Part shown: piece by piece, positions 26,927 through 35,781 of the stretch
How the letters are laid out: each line of letters starts with the position of its first letter
Position numbering within the stretch: position 1 is the first letter of the stretch
Made by a program: the position numbers and the translations under genes
Assembly (NCBI GenBank): GCA_009705225.1
Contig: WLCQ01000003.1
Location: forward strand, 1 to 44,310
Source of the DNA: Actinomycetota bacterium
GTDB lineage: Bacteria; Actinomycetota; Acidimicrobiia; Acidimicrobiales; Acidimicrobilacustridaceae
Length of the DNA stretch: 44,310 nt
Reading direction: 5' to 3'
Notes under the pieces: model-generated
What the model was told of the DNA's origin: nothing
The model's input: the letters and a program-made list of their open reading frames with translations, nothing else
Database searches by the model: none

Positions 26927-28303
26927 TCAGGCCCCGGTCTTCGGGAGTCGGGAGTGCTGATAGCGCGGAGCCGCGCCCGCGCCACCAGGACGGCGGGCCT
27001 GGATGGCGGCGGTCTCGGCCAGAAGTGCCCGGTAGTGCTCGACGGTGCCGACTGCCGTGTGGCGCCAGGTCCAGCGTTCGATCACGCGTTGGCGGCCGGC
27101 GGCACCGATGCGATCACGCAGTGCTTCGTCGTCGAGGGCCATGGCGATCTTGGCGGCCAAGGCCTCGCTGTCGCCCGGGGGAACGCACAGCGCAGTGTCG
27201 TTATCGGCACCAACGACCTCGGGGAGAGCTCCGCCAGTGGTGGCCACCAGCGGCACACCGCAGCTCATGGCCTCGATCGCCGGCAGGGAGAACCCCTCAT
27301 AGAGCGAAGGGACAACAGCGAGCTGTGCTTCGGAATACAGCTCGATGATGCGCTCCTCGGGAACGCCGGTGATGAACGTGACGGCGTCGCGCAGACCCAG
27401 TTCGTCGATGATGCGGGCCGAGGGGCCGCCCTCTTTGAGGCGCCCGATGACGACCAGTTCGATATGACGTTCGGTGCGGAGCTTGGCCACGGCCTCGAGC
27501 AGATAGCGCAGGCCCTTCATGGTGACGTCAGCGCTGGCGGTGGTGATGAGACGGCCGGGCACTCGCTTCACATGGGGCTGCGGCTTGAAGAGTTCCTGAT
27601 CGACGCCGACCGGCACCACATGTAGACGATCGAGCGGAACGTTCTGATCGGCGTGGATGTCCTTCAGGGAGTTCTGCGACACGGTGATGACCCGCGGCAT
27701 GCGTGAGGCCACGCGGGTCTGCATCTTGGTGAAGCCGTACCAACGACCCTTCGAGAACCGCTTGAAGGCGGTCTCGGCGTGTTCCATCTCGAGACGGCGA
27801 TCGACAGTGATGGGATGGTGGATGGTGGCGAGCACTGGGAGGCCAACTCGTTCCATGGCCAGCAGTCCGTAACCGAGACACTGGTTGTCCTGAACGAGAT
27901 CGAACTCATTGACCCGGCGGCGCAGATGTTGGAACGCGCGCACGCTGAAGGCGAGCGGCTCGGGGAAGCTGCCTCCCATGAAGGAGCTGACCTCGACGAG
28001 ATCGCCGAGGCTCTTGATCTCCCAGGGGCCGGGCAGGCGCATCGGATACTGGTCGTTGTAGATGTCGAGACTGGGTAGGTCGATGAGCGGCACCCGGGGG
28101 TCGACGATCGGATACGGCTGCCCGCTGAGCACCTCGACCTCGTGCCCGAGATCGAGCAGGGCCTTGGTGAGATGGCGGGTATAGACCCCCTGGCCGCCCA
28201 CATGGGGCTTGCCACGGTAGGTCAGGAACGCGATGCGCAGCGGAAGATCGCCGTCAGCAGCGGTGCGTCCCGAGGTTCGGGGGGCATCTGCGGTGGGGGA
28301 CAT
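26927..28303 (-). CDS. Glycosyltransferase family 4
   Basis: YRGKPHVGGQGVYTRHLTKALLDLGHEVEVLSG, VPSLYEGFSLPAIEAMSCGVPLVATTGGALPEVVG. Confidence 0.93.
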   Translation of the reverse strand: MSPTADAPRTSGRTAADGDLPLRIAFLTYRGKPHVGGQGVYTRHLTKALLDLGHEVEVLSGQPYPIVDPRVPLIDLPSLDIYNDQYPMRLPGPWEIKSLGDLVEVSSFMGGSFPEPLAFSVRAFQHLRRRVNEFDLVQDNQCLGYGLLAMERVGLPVLATIHHPITVDRRLEMEHAETAFKRFSKGRWYGFTKMQTRVASRMPRVITVSQNSLKDIHADQNVPLDRLHVVPVGVDQELFKPQPHVKRVPGRLITTASADVTMKGLRYLLEAVAKLRTERHIELVVIGRLKEGGPSARIIDELGLRDAVTFITGVPEERIIELYSEAQLAVVPSLYEGFSLPAIEAMSCGVPLVATTGGALPEVVGADNDTALCVPPGDSEALAAKIAMALDDEALRDRIGAAGRQRVIERWTWRHTAVGTVEHYRALLAETAAIQARRPGGAGAAPRYQHSRLPKTGA

Positions 28304-28337
28304 GAGTCGTCAAGTCTCCCCGCCCACCCTGTACGGG

Positions 28338-29828
28338 TCAAGATGAGAGGGAGTCAGATGACCGTCGCCGCCCCGGGACCGGGCGTCCGAGCGCCAGCCA
28401 CCAGGCCAGCGCCACGAGCAGCGCTGAGGCCCCCACCATGGGATTCGGGCCCATCCGGGTGGCAATGGTGTCCCCTGAGCGCATCCCGACCTCATGCTCC
28501 AGGACGGCTCGTTCGGAGATGCCGGTGCGGTCGATCAATCGCCCAGCGGGGTTGACGATCGCGCTGAACCCGGTCGGGGCGGCCTGCAGCACCCAGCGGT
28601 CGTTCTCGATGGCCCGGAGCCTGCTGGAGGCCACCTGCTGGGACTGGACCTCGGTGAGCCAGTAGCTCGAACCGTTGGTCGGATTGAGCAGGATCTCCCC
28701 GCCGTGGAGCACGCCATCGCGGCCGCGGTTGGTGAAGAAGATCTCCCAGGAGATCGCCACGGCGAGCGATCCGGCTGGGGTGTGCAGCACTGCCGGGCCG
28801 GTTCCGGCGCGGGCATCACGCACCGGCAGTCCGCTGTTCGAACCCCCCGCCCATTCGATGAACGAGCGCATCGGCACGTATTCGCCGAACGGCACGCGGC
28901 GAACCTTCTCGTAACGCTCACCTTCGGAACCATCGGGCAGGTACACCTGGGCGACATTGGTGAATGTGTGAGCGTCGACGCCTTCAGTCACCCCGGCGAC
29001 GAGAGTTGTGTCGAGTTTTTCGGCAAGAGCCGAGAGGGCCGCGCCCTGCAGATTCGCTCCGATCGGCCCCTCGACATCGACGACGTTCTCGGGCCACACC
29101 ACGAGATCCACAGGAGTGTGGACATCGGCGCTGGCATCGAGATGACGACGGAACACCGCCAGGGAATCGGAGGTGGCGGCGTGGGTGCCCTGCGGTCCAC
29201 CGCCCTGCACCACCGCAGCCCGGATCACCCGCACCTCATCACCCCTTGGTGCCACCATGGCGAATCCCCAAAGGGCAACGACGAATGCCAGTGCGCCGCA
29301 TGCGACGACCCACCGACGTTCCCACGCCGCCGAGAGCGACACGCCCACAAGCGCCACAGCGAACACCACGCCGATTGCGCACAGCACCCGGGCGATCTGA
29401 CCGAGCGGCGCGGCGGCTTGGCTCATTGCCGTGGTGGCTAGTGGCACGCCGCCGAACGGAAGGGTCCAGCGGGTGATCTCGGCGAGGGTGAATGCGGCCG
29501 GCACGGCGATCCATCGGATCCAACTACGCGAGGCCTGACCTGGCACCGCGACGCCGGCGAGGCCGACCATGGCGGCGTAGACGATGACGGCGATCGGATA
29601 CCCGACGGCGGTGAGTTCGACCATCCAGAGCATGGTGGGGGCGAACCAGGCCACCGCCATGAGAAAGGACCGCAGGAAGCGGGCCCGGGGCCGGGCGCCG
29701 GCGAGAAGCTGATCCCAGATGGCGACACCGATGAATGCCGCCGGCCACCATCCGAACGGCGGAACCGAAGCTGCCAGCAGCAACCCAGCGAGGATCGCCA
29801 GCGCTGGACCGCGCACGCGCGTTCCCAT
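28338..29828 (-). CDS. lnt: Apolipoprotein N-acyltransferase (Lnt)/nitrilase-superfamily membrane protein; catalytic Cys position is Ser
   Basis: LLLAASVPPFGWWPAAFIG; VVWPENVVD (Glu), YEKVRRVPFGEYVP (Lys), AISWEIFFTNRGRDGV in place of ICYE, LNPTNGSSYW. Confidence 0.8.
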   Translation of the reverse strand: MGTRVRGPALAILAGLLLAASVPPFGWWPAAFIGVAIWDQLLAGARPRARFLRSFLMAVAWFAPTMLWMVELTAVGYPIAVIVYAAMVGLAGVAVPGQASRSWIRWIAVPAAFTLAEITRWTLPFGGVPLATTAMSQAAAPLGQIARVLCAIGVVFAVALVGVSLSAAWERRWVVACGALAFVVALWGFAMVAPRGDEVRVIRAAVVQGGGPQGTHAATSDSLAVFRRHLDASADVHTPVDLVVWPENVVDVEGPIGANLQGAALSALAEKLDTTLVAGVTEGVDAHTFTNVAQVYLPDGSEGERYEKVRRVPFGEYVPMRSFIEWAGGSNSGLPVRDARAGTGPAVLHTPAGSLAVAISWEIFFTNRGRDGVLHGGEILLNPTNGSSYWLTEVQSQQVASSRLRAIENDRWVLQAAPTGFSAIVNPAGRLIDRTGISERAVLEHEVGMRSGDTIATRMGPNPMVGASALLVALAWWLALGRPVPGRRRSSDSLSS

Positions 29829-30400
29829 CAGTTGCCGTTCGAAACCTTCAGGCGGGGCGGCAGCAGACGGTCGGCGATGGTTTCGTAGGTCTGAGCCTCG
29901 GCCTGAACGGTCCGGGTGCCGGAGCGTTCGAACACGAGGGTGATCGCAATGGACTGACCGACTCGAAGCGGTTCGACGAGGCCGCTCAGCAGGAGCTGAT
30001 CGCCACCGGGCTGCATGCGCAGATCGCCGAATCCGGGGACATCGAGACGATCAACGGTGACGGGGTGACCAACGGTCTGGGTGCCGTCGCTGGGCTGGGA
30101 GGTCTGCCACTGTTGAAGCACCACGGTGGCCGCGGCGGGGGTAGATGCGCTGAGCAGTACGTCCGAGCCGCCGCCGTTATGCAGCCAGACGTACGCCGCG
30201 GTCGGGTCGCCCTCGGATGCCACGAGCGGGGTGCGGACCTCGATGGCCACCGGAGGCTTGGAGAAGGGATGGATGATGGCGACGAACACGAGGAGGCCGG
30301 CACAGAACAGCACCACCAGCACGGGCGCGGCGCGCCGGATTCGGGCGTAGATGTCGGTGCGGGGCGCGGGCACGGGTGTTGGCGGTTCGGGCGTAGTCAT
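29828..30400 (-). CDS. Membrane-anchored PCu(A)C-like domain protein lacking canonical Cu ligands
   Basis: N-terminal TM, then AAYVWLHNGGGSDVLLSASTPAAATVVLQQ...DLRMQPGGDQLLLSGLVEPLRVGQSIAITLVFERSGTRTV. Internal ATG 30400 preferred. Confidence 0.65.
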   Translation of the reverse strand: MTTPEPPTPVPAPRTDIYARIRRAAPVLVVLFCAGLLVFVAIIHPFSKPPVAIEVRTPLVASEGDPTAAYVWLHNGGGSDVLLSASTPAAATVVLQQWQTSQPSDGTQTVGHPVTVDRLDVPGFGDLRMQPGGDQLLLSGLVEPLRVGQSIAITLVFERSGTRTVQAEAQTYETIADRLLPPRLKVSNGN

Positions 30401-30480
30401 GGGGTCTTTCGGTGATGGCGAGGTGTGTGCATCCTTGTCCCGATCGCGACCGGAGGTCAGATCGGACGGCACCGATTCGC

Positions 30481-31125
30481 TCAGAGATCGAGCGCGGTGA
30501 GCCACTCTCCGAGTGGTTCGAGCAACACCGGCCCGAGATGATGGCCACCCTCGACATCAACCCAGGTGACCTCCGCCCCCGAGCGTTCGAGGAACTTCGC
30601 GGCGGCGCGGCCGCGGGTTTGTTCGACCTGGGCGTCATGGCGACCGTGCACGATGAGTGCCTGGATGCCCTCGACACGCGTGGCGTCGATCTCATCTCGA
30701 TGCAGCAGGTACGGCGAGATCGCCGCGATCGCCCGAGGTCGGATGGAGACGGTGCGATCGAGTGCGACGTTAAGTGCCAGCGCGCCGCCCTGGGAGAATC
30801 CGCCGAGCACGAGGCGGTCGGGGGTCAGCCCGCTGGCCTCGAGTGCGGCGGACATCGCCAGGTCAACCGCATGGATGCTCGCTGTGACCTCGGCGAGATC
30901 AGGTCCGTTCTCGTCGACGTGGTACCAGCAGAGGTTCTCCTCGTGCTCGATCCGCGGTCGTGGTGACACGATCCGCCAACTGGCTTCTGGGTCGAACATC
31001 ATCGCCCGGGACAGGAAGCGCTCGGGGCGGTCTCCGAACCCGGGAAGCAGGAAGAGCATGCGGTCGGCATCCTCGGGCCCGCTGAGAACGAGTTCGAGAG
31101 GTTCTGATTCTGACGGGGCGCTCAT
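30481..31125 (-). CDS. Phospholipase/carboxylesterase family alpha/beta hydrolase
   Basis: LVLGGFSQGGALALNVAL nucleophile elbow, LIVHGRHDAQV, GGHHLG. Confidence 0.88.
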   Translation of the reverse strand: MSAPSESEPLELVLSGPEDADRMLFLLPGFGDRPERFLSRAMMFDPEASWRIVSPRPRIEHEENLCWYHVDENGPDLAEVTASIHAVDLAMSAALEASGLTPDRLVLGGFSQGGALALNVALDRTVSIRPRAIAAISPYLLHRDEIDATRVEGIQALIVHGRHDAQVEQTRGRAAAKFLERSGAEVTWVDVEGGHHLGPVLLEPLGEWLTALDL

Positions 31126-31213
31126 ATCCGCCCGAAACTATCGGGGATGGCTGCTTCGGGAAGCCCGCTCAGGGACGAGAAATTCACCGAAGCCTGAGGC
31201 AACAAAGCTTGCA

Positions 31214-31243
31214 CAGCCAAGCTTGGAACAGCCAAGCCTGGGT
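31214..31243. repeat. 15-nt imperfect tandem repeat x2
   Basis: acagccaagcttgga / acagccaagcctggg. Confidence 0.8.
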
Positions 31244-31977
31244 TAGGGCAGGCGGGCGGCGGCGACCGATGCGCCGGTCCACCACCAGATGCTGTCGTAG
31301 CGCACCGAGCCACCGCCATTGGGGGCGTGGATCATCATGCCGTCGCCCAGGTACAGGCCGACGTGGTCAGGAGCGCCGCCGCCGAATCCCCAATTGAAGA
31401 CGAGGTCGCCGGGCTGCAGTTGATCCATTGGGATGTGGATCGTGGTGGCCCACTGGGCACCGCTGTAGTGCGGCAGTTCGATGCCGGCCTGGAGGTAGAC
31501 CCATCGGGTGAAACCGGAACAATCGAAGGCGTAGGGGCCGGCGGAGCCATAGGAGTAGGGGGCACCGAGCTTGGACCGTGCTGCGGCGATTGCGGTTGCG
31601 ATCGCTTCCTGACGGGGATCGGGGGCAGGAGCAACTGGTTCAGCCGCGGCGGGCGTTGCGGGCGTTGCGGACGTTGCGAGAACGGGTGTCACGAGGGCTG
31701 GGGCTTCGATGAGTGGGGCCACGATCATCGGCTCAGCGCCGGGCTGGTGCAGAGCGGTACCGCTCCCGGGGCTGGCGAGAACGATGGGCGCATCGGTGGT
31801 GAGTACTGCCGCAGGGGTGTACTCGCCGGTGACCGATCGGGCGCTGGCGGCCGGCGCTGCAGCAAGCGCGCAGCTGAACGCAGCAATGACAGCGAAGACA
31901 CGGAACGCCCCGGAGATCCGGCGACGGATCAGGGTCTGCGGCCAGTTCGGCAGCTGAAGGAGGAGGTGCGCTCTCAT
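31243..31977 (-). CDS. NlpC/P60 family cell-wall peptidase
   Basis: YAFDCSGFTRWVYLQAG (Cys), QPGDLVFNWGFGGGAPDHVGLYLGDGMMIHAPNGGG (His). Confidence 0.92.
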   Translation of the reverse strand: MRAHLLLQLPNWPQTLIRRRISGAFRVFAVIAAFSCALAAAPAASARSVTGEYTPAAVLTTDAPIVLASPGSGTALHQPGAEPMIVAPLIEAPALVTPVLATSATPATPAAAEPVAPAPDPRQEAIATAIAAARSKLGAPYSYGSAGPYAFDCSGFTRWVYLQAGIELPHYSGAQWATTIHIPMDQLQPGDLVFNWGFGGGAPDHVGLYLGDGMMIHAPNGGGSVRYDSIWWWTGASVAAARLP

Positions 31978-32020
31978 TGTTGCGAAAGTGTTGCAGTTTC
32001 ATCGCAGGAATGCAACGCAA

Positions 32021-32054
32021 TCCGTAACATTTCGAGTGATTCCGTAATATTTGG
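32021..32054. promoter_or_regulatory. Tandem direct repeat, 20-nt period, upstream of the NlpC/P60 gene
   Basis: tccgtaacatttcga / tccgtaatatttgga in an AT-rich intergenic patch. Confidence 0.5.
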
Positions 32055-32113
32055 AACTGATCGACTGGGTTTTCCCCGGTCGTGATCAAGGCCTCAATCA
32101 GCGTGGAAATACG

Positions 32114-33568
32114 TCAAAAGCCCTGTTCAGCGAGGTCAAGTGCGGCTTTGCGACCCTGACGGATACACGCCGGGATCCCCAGGCCTTCATGGGCCGCTCC
32201 AGCAACTGTGAGCCCAGCGGAACCGGCCATGAGTTCGTCATGAAGAGCTCGCACCCGGCCCAGATGTCCGGCCCGGAACTGCGGGAGGGCATCGTTCCAT
32301 CGGGTGATCCGGCACGCAACGAACGGTTCGTCGAGTCCCATGGTCGTGCCGAGGTCATGGTGGATCGCCGCCGCAAGGGCGTGGTCATCGAGTTCGAGCG
32401 CAGCGGTGTCGCCATGCCGACCGGCCGAAACTCGCAGGATGGCGACGTCGGGATCAGCGAGATGCGCCCATTTCGAGGAGGCCCATGAACATGCGGTGAG
32501 TGCTGGCAGTCGGTCGGTGAGCGCGACGAGGAATCCGCTGCCGTCGAGATCGCACCCAAGGGCGTGGCGCTGAACCGCCACGGTGATCATGGCCACCGAG
32601 GCGTACTCGAGTCGGGCCAGATCGGCGGCTCCCTGCGGCGCATGTTCGGCGAGGAGCCCAGCGGCAGGTGCCGCGGGAAGGGCCAGTACGACGGCATCGG
32701 CAGCGACGGCGCCGCTCGGTGTTTCCATGAGCCACTGCCCATCGGAGTGATGGAGTCCGGTGACGGGGGCCGATAACCGAACCTCGCCGCCCAGTTCGAG
32801 GATCCGGGTATGCAGCGTGTCGGTGAGCAGTTGGGTGCCACCGGATAGACCGTTGAACACCGGGGCGGCTGGGTCAGCACCGGCAGCACGGGCCGTTTCG
32901 AGTTGCCTGCGCAACGAGACGATGAGGCTGGGGTGGATCCGGGCCGCCGAGGCAAGTTGGCCCGCTCCCGCGGCAAGACTGAGTTTGTCGGCATCACCGG
33001 CGTTGACCCCGGCGAGTAGCGGTGCGACGAGACGCTCGAACACCTCGTCGCCGAGTCGCGAGCGAATGAGCCAGCCCACCGACTGATCGTCGACGCCATC
33101 GGGATCCGGGCCGGGTGGACCATCGATCCACTCGGTGCGATCGAGATCAAGAGCGGCGCGGGCCACACCGTCGGGGCTGATGATCCCCGACGCAGCGAGC
33201 GCCTCGAGATCAGTCGGCACGCCGAGAACGAGACCGCCCGGAAGTCGGTGGAGCCCGCCTCTCGTCCAGACACCCGCACTCGAGCTGACCGGCGAGGTGA
33301 GCAGATGTGCGAGACCGAGTTCACGGCACAGATCGACGGCATCGGGAACCCGGGCCAGAAACGCATCGGCTCCGCAGTCGACGGTGTGGCCGGCGAACTC
33401 GCCTGATTGGATTCGTCCGCCGACTCGCGCTGTGGCCTCGAGCACCGTGACGTTGCGCGACGAGCGACCGCCCGGTGCTGTTGCATCAGCGAGCAGCGAA
33501 TATGCGGCCGTGAGCCCTGCGATGCCGGCCCCGATGACGACGACATGCGGGCTCATGGGCAGCGGCAT
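32114..33568 (-). CDS. hemG: Protoporphyrinogen/coproporphyrinogen III oxidase
   Basis: VVVIGAGIAGLTAAYSLL FAD motif, GGRIQSGEFAGHTVDCGADAFLAR, C-terminal GLTVAGAAHEGLGIPACIRQGRKAA. Confidence 0.9.
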   Translation of the reverse strand: MPLPMSPHVVVIGAGIAGLTAAYSLLADATAPGGRSSRNVTVLEATARVGGRIQSGEFAGHTVDCGADAFLARVPDAVDLCRELGLAHLLTSPVSSSAGVWTRGGLHRLPGGLVLGVPTDLEALAASGIISPDGVARAALDLDRTEWIDGPPGPDPDGVDDQSVGWLIRSRLGDEVFERLVAPLLAGVNAGDADKLSLAAGAGQLASAARIHPSLIVSLRRQLETARAAGADPAAPVFNGLSGGTQLLTDTLHTRILELGGEVRLSAPVTGLHHSDGQWLMETPSGAVAADAVVLALPAAPAAGLLAEHAPQGAADLARLEYASVAMITVAVQRHALGCDLDGSGFLVALTDRLPALTACSWASSKWAHLADPDVAILRVSAGRHGDTAALELDDHALAAAIHHDLGTTMGLDEPFVACRITRWNDALPQFRAGHLGRVRALHDELMAGSAGLTVAGAAHEGLGIPACIRQGRKAALDLAEQGF

Positions 33569-33575
33569 CTCCGGG

Positions 33576-34499
33576 TTATTCGCCGAGACCGGCGGTGGCG
33601 ATGACCTGACGAGCCAATGCCGCCATCACCGTGGGTTCATCGTTGAGTGATCGGGTGCGGGAGAACGCCAGACCGAGTTCCGACGCGAGGTGGGCCGCTT
33701 CGATATCGAGGTCGTAGAGCACCTCGAGGTGATCGGCGGTGAAGCCCTGGGCGCAGACCACCACGCCATCCGTGGCATTCGTGTCGGCCAGTTCCCGCAT
33801 GACATCGAGGATGTCGGGACCGCGCCAGGGTTCGGGAGTGCGGCCGGCACTCTGCCAGGCCAGACCCCAGTCGGCGAGACCGAGTCGCTCGGCCACGTTG
33901 GCCGCGCTGGCACCGAGTTCATCGGGGTAGGGGTCATCGACCAACACCCGCTCGGGCAGCGAGTGGGCGGTGAACAGCACCTTGTGGCGTTCGGGTTGGC
34001 CGACGCGGGCTGTGGCCACGGCGTCGGTGAGGAAGTCGAGGTAGGCAGGTTCGAGATGCCAGTTGGTGATCTCGTGCACGGTGAGTCCGACCTCGGCGCC
34101 GGCCTCGGTCGCGCGGCGCTGATATTCGCCCACGCTGAATCCCGAGAAGTGCGGAGCGAGAACAAGTCCGACGGCTTCGGTGATGCCCTCGGCGGCCAAC
34201 TCGGCCACCGCGTCCTCGATGAACGGAGCGGCATGCTTCTGACCGAGCACCACCCGCCACCGACCGGGCATTGCGGCTTCGAGTCCGGCTTCGAGCGCTG
34301 CTCGCTGGGCTTCGGTCCGCTGGGCCAGAGGGGAGATACCGCCGATGGCGTCGTAGCGACTGATGAGATCGGCGAGTTGCTCGGGAGTGGGCGGACGACC
34401 CCGACGGATATGCACGTAATAGGGCTCGATCTCGGCCGGCGAACGCGGTGTCCCATAGGCCATCACGATCAGGCCGATACGGGATTCGGTGGGGCTCAT
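33576..34499 (-). CDS. hemH: Ferrochelatase (coproporphyrin or protoporphyrin)
   Basis: [78 protein letters not shown]. Confidence 0.93.
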   Translation of the reverse strand: MSPTESRIGLIVMAYGTPRSPAEIEPYYVHIRRGRPPTPEQLADLISRYDAIGGISPLAQRTEAQRAALEAGLEAAMPGRWRVVLGQKHAAPFIEDAVAELAAEGITEAVGLVLAPHFSGFSVGEYQRRATEAGAEVGLTVHEITNWHLEPAYLDFLTDAVATARVGQPERHKVLFTAHSLPERVLVDDPYPDELGASAANVAERLGLADWGLAWQSAGRTPEPWRGPDILDVMRELADTNATDGVVVCAQGFTADHLEVLYDLDIEAAHLASELGLAFSRTRSLNDEPTVMAALARQVIATAGLGE

Positions 34500-35617
34500 G
34501 AAGCGTTGACCTCCGGAGAAATGGTGCCGTCGCAGCGGCCTTCGGTGTGCACGAGTTCAACGACGCGCTCGAGCACGCCGGGATCGGTTTCGGGCATGAC
34601 CCCGTGACCGAGATTGAAGATATGGCCCGGGTGCCCGGCGTTGCGACGCAGCACATCGCGGGTGGCTTCCGCCGTGACCTCCCATGGGGCGAAGCACAGG
34701 GCCGGGTCGAGGTTCCCCTGCAGCGCGGTTCCTGCCGGCACGCGGGTACGGGCCACGTCGAGAGGTACGCGCCAGTCGACGCCCACCACGTCGGCGCCGG
34801 CACTGGCCATGAGTCCGAGCAGTTCGCCCGTGCCCACGCCGAAGTGAATGCGCGGGACGCCGAGATCGGCGACGCCCTCGAACACCCGGCGACTATGGGG
34901 GAGCACGAAGCGCTCGTAGTCGGGTGGGGCAAGTGCCCCGGCCCAGGAATCAAAGATCTGCAGGGCCACTGCGCCATTGTCGATCTGCGATCGAAGCGAG
35001 ACGATTGCCATCTCGGCGAGTCGCTCCATGAGCGCGTGCCACAGCGTGGGGTCGCCGTGCATCATCGCCTTGGTGCGCGTGTAGGTGCGCGAGGGCCGGC
35101 CCTCGATCAGATAACTGGCCACGGTGAACGGAGCCCCGGCGAACCCGATGAGCGGCACCGTGAGCTCACGGGCGAGGATGCGCACTGTTTCGAGCACATA
35201 GGGCGTATCGATCTCGGGCTCGAGCGGCCGGAGGCGCTGGAGATCGGCTGTGCGTTCGAAAGGTTGCTCGACCACCGGGCCGACGCCGGGGGCCACATCG
35301 ACGCCGAAGCCGATCGCTGCGGCCGGCACGACGATGTCCGAATAGAGAATGGCGGCGTCGACTCCATAGCGACGAACCGGCTGCAACGTGATCTCGGCGG
35401 AAAGTTCCGGGTCGGCGATGGCCTCGAGGATGCTGCCGACGCCACGGATCGATCGATACTCGGGCAGGGATCGTCCGGCCTGACGCATGAACCACACCGG
35501 CACCCGATCGCCGGGGCCACCGGGGATGCCCCGACAGGCCCGCAGGAATGCCGGTAGTGCAGCGGGGGAGTCGGGGGCGGTCGGCTCAGAAGGGTTCGGC
35601 TCAGAAGGGTTCGGCAC
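34496..35617 (-). CDS. hemE: Uroporphyrinogen decarboxylase
   Basis: [68 protein letters not shown]. Confidence 0.96.
   Translation of the reverse strand: MPNPSEPNPSEPTAPDSPAALPAFLRACRGIPGGPGDRVPVWFMRQAGRSLPEYRSIRGVGSILEAIADPELSAEITLQPVRRYGVDAAILYSDIVVPAAAIGFGVDVAPGVGPVVEQPFERTADLQRLRPLEPEIDTPYVLETVRILARELTVPLIGFAGAPFTVASYLIEGRPSRTYTRTKAMMHGDPTLWHALMERLAEMAIVSLRSQIDNGAVALQIFDSWAGALAPPDYERFVLPHSRRVFEGVADLGVPRIHFGVGTGELLGLMASAGADVVGVDWRVPLDVARTRVPAGTALQGNLDPALCFAPWEVTAEATRDVLRRNAGHPGHIFNLGHGVMPETDPGVLERVVELVHTEGRCDGTISPEVNAS
35583..35612. repeat. Exact 15-nt tandem repeat x2 within the hemE N-terminus
   Basis: ggctcagaagggttc x2, encoding [12 protein letters not shown]. Confidence 0.9.
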
Positions 35618-35781
35618 GGCGCCACGCTACCGACCGGCCCACCGCAGTGAGAATCCGACGGTCGTCTGGGGGAGCGGTTGCAGCCGCGGGTAGCATTGCC
35701 GATCCCCATCGGCGGGTCCGCAGCGTCTTCGAAACGGCGTGGCGGTGCCCTCGTTGGCCCAACCCCGTCCCGAGGCAGCCC

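Noticed and set aside
31978-32113. Possible ydaO-type (c-di-AMP) riboswitch upstream of the NlpC/P60 gene
   Set aside because: Such riboswitches often precede cell-wall hydrolase genes in actinobacteria, but no recognisable conserved core was found in the reverse complement.
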